A stretch of 8,761 nt of DNA, taken from assembly GCA_039798265.1 (NCBI GenBank), contig JBDKGH010000078.1, positions 1-8,761 of the forward strand. The letters run 5' to 3'. The notes below the pieces were generated by a model, which was not told where the DNA came from, ran no database searches, and saw only the letters and a program-made list of their open reading frames with translations. The stretch is from JBDKGH01 sp039798265 (GTDB lineage: Bacteria; Bacteroidota; Bacteroidia; Flavobacteriales_D; Sanyastnellaceae). Shown in pieces: positions 5,565 to 8,761 of this stretch; positions within the stretch are counted from its first letter, which is position 1; each line of letters starts with the position of its first letter. Made by a program: the position numbers and the translations under genes.

Positions 5565-8500
5565 ATGAAATTAAAGCATCTTCTTTTGGTTCTATTATTA
5601 GTGCCATTCAAACTGTCTGTTTTATCCCAGGTTGGTTCTTTAGATCCCACTTTTAACACGGCAGATATCAATAACAATTTGATGGGAGCTAATAATTTGG
5701 TTTTAGCGCTTGCTCAATTTCCCGATGGTAAGCTCTTAGTGGGAGGACAATTTTCTCGATTTAATAATCAACCTGCTTTGGGTATTGTTAAGCTCAATGC
5801 GGATGGTTCTATAGATAATACCTTTAATACAGGCACAGGCATATCTTCTGACGGCCTCACTGTAAATACATCCATTAATGATTTTGCTATTCAGCCGGAT
5901 GGAAAAATTATTGTTGTGGGGCAGTTCCAAACCTTTAATGGACAAAGCTATCCTAGAATAGTGCGTCTGAATAGTGATGGTTCAATAGATACATCTTTTA
6001 TTGTCGGAGCTGGATTTAATACATCTGCCTTTGAGGTAGAGTTGCAGAGTAACGGACAGATCATCGTTGCTGGATATTTCGGTTATTACAATTTGCAAGC
6101 AAGTGGGCATATCGCGAGGCTAAATACGAATGGAAGTTTTGATGCCACTTTCAATGCTGGAATGGGAAATACTTCAGAGGCAAATGATTATATCCATGAA
6201 TTGAAAGTAGTAGCCAATGATAAAATTTTAATTGGTGGTTTTTTCAATACTTATAACGGTATAAGCACGCCGAAGATTGCTCGATTAAATGCGAACGGAA
6301 GCTTAGATACTACATTTAATGTAGGGACAGGCGCGAACTCATGGGTTTATACCATCGCACCACTAGCAGATGGCGACTTACTCGTCAGTGGATCCTTTTC
6401 TTCATTCAATGGGCAGACGGTGGAACCCACCATTGTGCTGAACAATGATGGTTCAATGGATCAAGCTTTCAGTATCGATCCGAGTGTAACTTACTCTAGC
6501 ACCTATGCAGTTCATGAACTACCAGATGGACGACTTATCTTAGGAGGTTCTTTTACTACGGATTTTGGCAATCGTAATTTGTTGGTGGTATCTCCTGACG
6601 GAATGTTAGATTCTTCTATTTCTTTCGGAACGGGACCAAGTGCTTCTGTAGAAAGGCTATTGCTCACTTTAGATGATCAGTTACTCATTGGTGGCGGTTT
6701 TCTATTGTTTGATGGAGTGGCCAAGCACCGCTTAGCCAAAGTGATATTATGCCAACCGCAAAATTGGGTTCAAGATCTTGATGGCGATGGTTTTGCAGGA
6801 AATTCGATCGTTAGTTGTTATGCTCCAGGTTCATCGTGGACCAATCTTGCATTGCCTCTAGGGGATTGTAATGATAACAACCCTAATTTAAATCCGCTAG
6901 AAACAGAGATCTGTTCAACACTCCTAGACGAAGATTGTGATGGACAAGTGGATGAAACAGAATGTAATTTGATGGGATATGTGTTCGTGGGCGTAGATAA
7001 TAACGCTAATGGAGTGTATGATCTAGGTGATCATCCTTTGTCTAATTACCCCGTTCACGTTCCTGGGCTTGGATTTACCGTTTTCACCAATTCAATGGGA
7101 TATGCTTTGGTAGAATATAATTTGGCAAATACCGCTGTAGAGGTGAATGGAAATAATAATTTCATGAATGGTTCGCCGGCGTCGTTGAATTTTTCAACGA
7201 ATCAGACGGGAGGATCATTGCAGTTTTTAATGGTTCCCATTTCTTCAAACTCTATCTATGTGGTAAATAATTATTTTGGAGTTTGGGGTAATCGTATTCA
7301 TTGCACAAACGGTCTTGATGCGGGTATTTTCATCAATAATCAGGGCGGGCAGAATTTGTTTGCATCCCTAGTACTTGCAAGTGAAGCTTTAATAAGTCCC
7401 GTAGCATCGAGTAACGCTTCGACGGTATCTCCTTCCAATACGGGTATTGGTTATGCGGAATGGATTGATGTTCCTATTGCAAGCGGCAATTCTTCTTCCT
7501 TGGCATTTCATATTGTAGGTCCCGGTGCACAAGCATTAAATCAAATGATTACCATCGCCTATACATTGGTGATAACCAATGCGAGCGGCGATATTGTTTA
7601 CGAATCCTATACTTCAAATGATCATGCGGTGGTATGTGCATTCGATCCAAATGACCTGATGGGAGAACCGATAGGTTATGGTCTTCCTCATTATGTTCCG
7701 GCTGGTCAGCGAATGGAATATCGTGCCCGTTTCCAAAACACGGGTAATATTCCCGCAGAGGATGTTCGATTGGACGGATATTTAGATCCTCAAATTTTTG
7801 ATTTGGGTTCTTTTCATGTTCTCTATGCATCGCATGAATTTGAAGCACTGTTATCTGACAATGGAGATTTTTCAATCTTCTTTAATGATATTATGCTAGT
7901 CGATTCAATAACGGATGAACCAAACTCACATGGCTTTGCTGTTTATGAAGTTTCGTTAAGAGAAGATTTAGCCCCGCTAACAGAAGTGCAACAATCAATT
8001 GGAATTGTATTCGATGCAAATGAACCCATTGTCACAAACGTAGTAAGCCATACAGTTTATGATTGCTCATTAATGGAAGCTCCATCCATTTTATCTCCCT
8101 TGTGTGAATATGGCTTATCAACTTTTTCTGCAGAACAGAATTTTGTAGAAACCTATAGTTGGTCGTTGAATGGTCAAGCGGTGGGATCTGAGTCTTCTTT
8201 GATTTTGGAACTACCGACAGGTGATTATTCGTTGAGCGTAACTCTTACCAATCCTATTTGCTCTAGCACTTTTGACATTCCGTTTGTAATTGGTCCTTTT
8301 CCATGGATTGATGTTGAAACGTTAGTGGATTTATGTGAAGGAGAAGAATATGTTGCTAATGCAAGTTGTGATGGTTGTGAATTAACTTGGTCAGGAGGTG
8401 TAATAAACGGTCAGCCTATTGAAAATTTGCTTCTAAATATTTACAACTATTATATGGTAACCGCGATTGATCAAGCAGGATGTGAAAATTTTGCGGAGGT

Positions 8501-8761
8501 TAACATATTTGTACACCCGACGCCAACGGTGGGTATTATCAATTTTACGGGAGGAGGAGGAGGAGGATCGAGTGATGTGATTACGTACGATGGGTCGATT
8601 GAACCGTTCTATACTTGGCAATGGTTTTTTAATGGAGTAGCTATTCCAGGAGCAACTACTCCATACTTCAACATAACACAAACCGGTACCGGCTCATATA
8701 CCCTACAATTAACCGATAACTATGGTTGCACGGGAATAAGCCCGCCATTCGAGGGGTTTGT
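5565..8761 (+). CDS. Giant multidomain surface/secreted protein: delta-60 propeller, MopE-like motif, DUF7619, PKD/Ig-like repeats (C-terminus beyond window)
   Basis: Exported extracellular protein; 1065 residues are visible and the frame is open at the right edge with no internal stop. Residues 1-21 are a signal peptide (VLS before Q22). Residues 25-396 are seven delta-60 repeats (PDGK..VGG.F, then LN.DGS.D.TF). Residues 404-468 are a MopE-type metal-binding motif, with DLDGDG at 404-409 and later a GDCNDN block and DEDCDGQVDE. Around 470-525 is an SdrD-B/CNA-B-like domain (GVDNNANGVYD, 476-486). An unassigned beta-rich stretch follows. Residues about 690-834 are DUF7619 (FDPNDLMG, FQNTGN, VFDANEPIVTN). 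From about 838 onward are at least three PKD/Ig-like domains. This make-up is typical of Bacteroidota adhesin-like proteins exported by type IX secretion; a C-terminal sorting domain is expected beyond the edge. An in-frame ATG at 5547 would add six residues; 5565 is preferred because it directly starts the signal peptide. Confidence 0.9.
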   Translation, partial: MKLKHLLLVLLLVPFKLSVLSQVGSLDPTFNTADINNNLMGANNLVLALAQFPDGKLLVGGQFSRFNNQPALGIVKLNADGSIDNTFNTGTGISSDGLTVNTSINDFAIQPDGKIIVVGQFQTFNGQSYPRIVRLNSDGSIDTSFIVGAGFNTSAFEVELQSNGQIIVAGYFGYYNLQASGHIARLNTNGSFDATFNAGMGNTSEANDYIHELKVVANDKILIGGFFNTYNGISTPKIARLNANGSLDTTFNVGTGANSWVYTIAPLADGDLLVSGSFSSFNGQTVEPTIVLNNDGSMDQAFSIDPSVTYSSTYAVHELPDGRLILGGSFTTDFGNRNLLVVSPDGMLDSSISFGTGPSASVERLLLTLDDQLLIGGGFLLFDGVAKHRLAKVILCQPQNWVQDLDGDGFAGNSIVSCYAPGSSWTNLALPLGDCNDNNPNLNPLETEICSTLLDEDCDGQVDETECNLMGYVFVGVDNNANGVYDLGDHPLSNYPVHVPGLGFTVFTNSMGYALVEYNLANTAVEVNGNNNFMNGSPASLNFSTNQTGGSLQFLMVPISSNSIYVVNNYFGVWGNRIHCTNGLDAGIFINNQGGQNLFASLVLASEALISPVASSNASTVSPSNTGIGYAEWIDVPIASGNSSSLAFHIVGPGAQALNQMITIAYTLVITNASGDIVYESYTSNDHAVVCAFDPNDLMGEPIGYGLPHYVPAGQRMEYRARFQNTGNIPAEDVRLDGYLDPQIFDLGSFHVLYASHEFEALLSDNGDFSIFFNDIMLVDSITDEPNSHGFAVYEVSLREDLAPLTEVQQSIGIVFDANEPIVTNVVSHTVYDCSLMEAPSILSPLCEYGLSTFSAEQNFVETYSWSLNGQAVGSESSLILELPTGDYSLSVTLTNPICSSTFDIPFVIGPFPWIDVETLVDLCEGEEYVANASCDGCELTWSGGVINGQPIENLLLNIYNYYMVTAIDQAGCENFAEVNIFVHPTPTVGIINFTGGGGGGSSDVITYDGSIEPFYTWQWFFNGVAIPGATTPYFNITQTGTGSYTLQLTDNYGCTGISPPFEGF
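5637..6752 (+). repeat. Seven delta-60 protein repeats (probable seven-bladed propeller)
   Basis: Within the surface protein, units start at residues 25, 82, 140, 191, 246, 297 and 347 and are 50-58 residues long. Each begins S-x-D-x-x-F, has a central PDGK-type turn followed by LLVGG.F, and ends near a LN.DG strand. The sixth and seventh copies are more diverged and the last ends at Cys396. Seven copies fit a closed beta-propeller; that fold is inferred. Confidence 0.8.
8550..8567 (+). repeat. (GGA)6 trinucleotide tract coding six glycines
   Basis: Six perfect tandem GGA codons encode a Gly6 linker at the start of a PKD/Ig-like domain in the surface protein. Copy-number change would alter linker length by whole residues and keep the frame. 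Confidence 0.85.

Noticed and set aside
7549..7875. 108-codon minus-strand open frame inside the surface-protein gene
   Set aside because: It is antisense to the SdrD-B/DUF7619 region, is rich in His/Pro/Arg without any family motif, and looks like a shadow frame.
8433..8681. 82-codon minus-strand open frame
   Set aside because: It is antisense to PKD/Ig-like codons, and its serine-rich run simply mirrors the GGA repeat.
5547..8761. Possible frameshift or pseudogene because of the great length and repetitive content
   Set aside because: Codon-by-codon reading from 5547 to the edge shows a single frame with no stop and all domain motifs in register.

Overview
The window looks like chromosomal DNA of a free-living Bacteroidota bacterium, most likely a Flavobacteriales-type lineage. 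It is moderately AT-rich, and the gene starts have A/T-rich upstream stretches without clear Shine-Dalgarno sequences. Several intergenic regions carry matches to the Bacteroidota promoter (TTTG, about 20 bp, TAnnTTTG). Both large extracellular proteins have the style of type IX secretion substrates: Sec signal peptides ending before Gln, delta-60 repeats, a MopE-like metal-binding motif, DUF7619 and PKD/Ig-like modules. No RNA genes, insertion sequences, CRISPR arrays or phage genes are visible.

Layout. Positions 1-1324 (minus strand) hold a two-gene unit: a small DUF1801 protein followed 10 bases later by a secreted esterase of the PHB-depolymerase/LpqC type, cut off by the left window edge. 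Positions 1325-1450 form a divergent promoter region with an 11-bp direct repeat. Positions 1451-2689 (plus) encode a complete 12-helix-type MFS transporter. It converges, with only 25 bases between stop codons, on a minus-strand unit at 5263-2715: a classical short-chain dehydrogenase/reductase, an AraC-family regulator starting one base after the SDR stop, and an exported metal-dependent cyclase-family hydrolase. The order SDR, regulator, exported hydrolase suggests a small, self-regulated cassette for metabolising or detoxifying an unidentified small molecule; the MFS transporter could serve the same substrate, but that is only inference from proximity.

Positions 5264-5564 are a regulatory intergenic region between divergent genes. 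It contains a minus-strand promoter candidate for the SDR unit, a strikingly G-rich stretch with two imperfect 16-base repeats spaced 21 bp apart, and the best promoter match in the window (5410-5441, plus), which would give a leader of roughly 100-120 bases. Positions 5565-8761 (plus) are one uninterrupted reading frame, still open at the right edge, encoding at least 1065 residues of a multidomain extracellular protein: signal peptide, seven delta-60 repeats (a probable seven-bladed propeller), a calcium/metal-binding motif, an SdrD-B-like domain, DUF7619 and a run of PKD/Ig-like domains.

Everything here belongs to recognisable families. I see no convincing new defence or mobile system; the most interesting material is the architecture and upstream control of the giant surface protein and the SDR-AraC-cyclase cassette.
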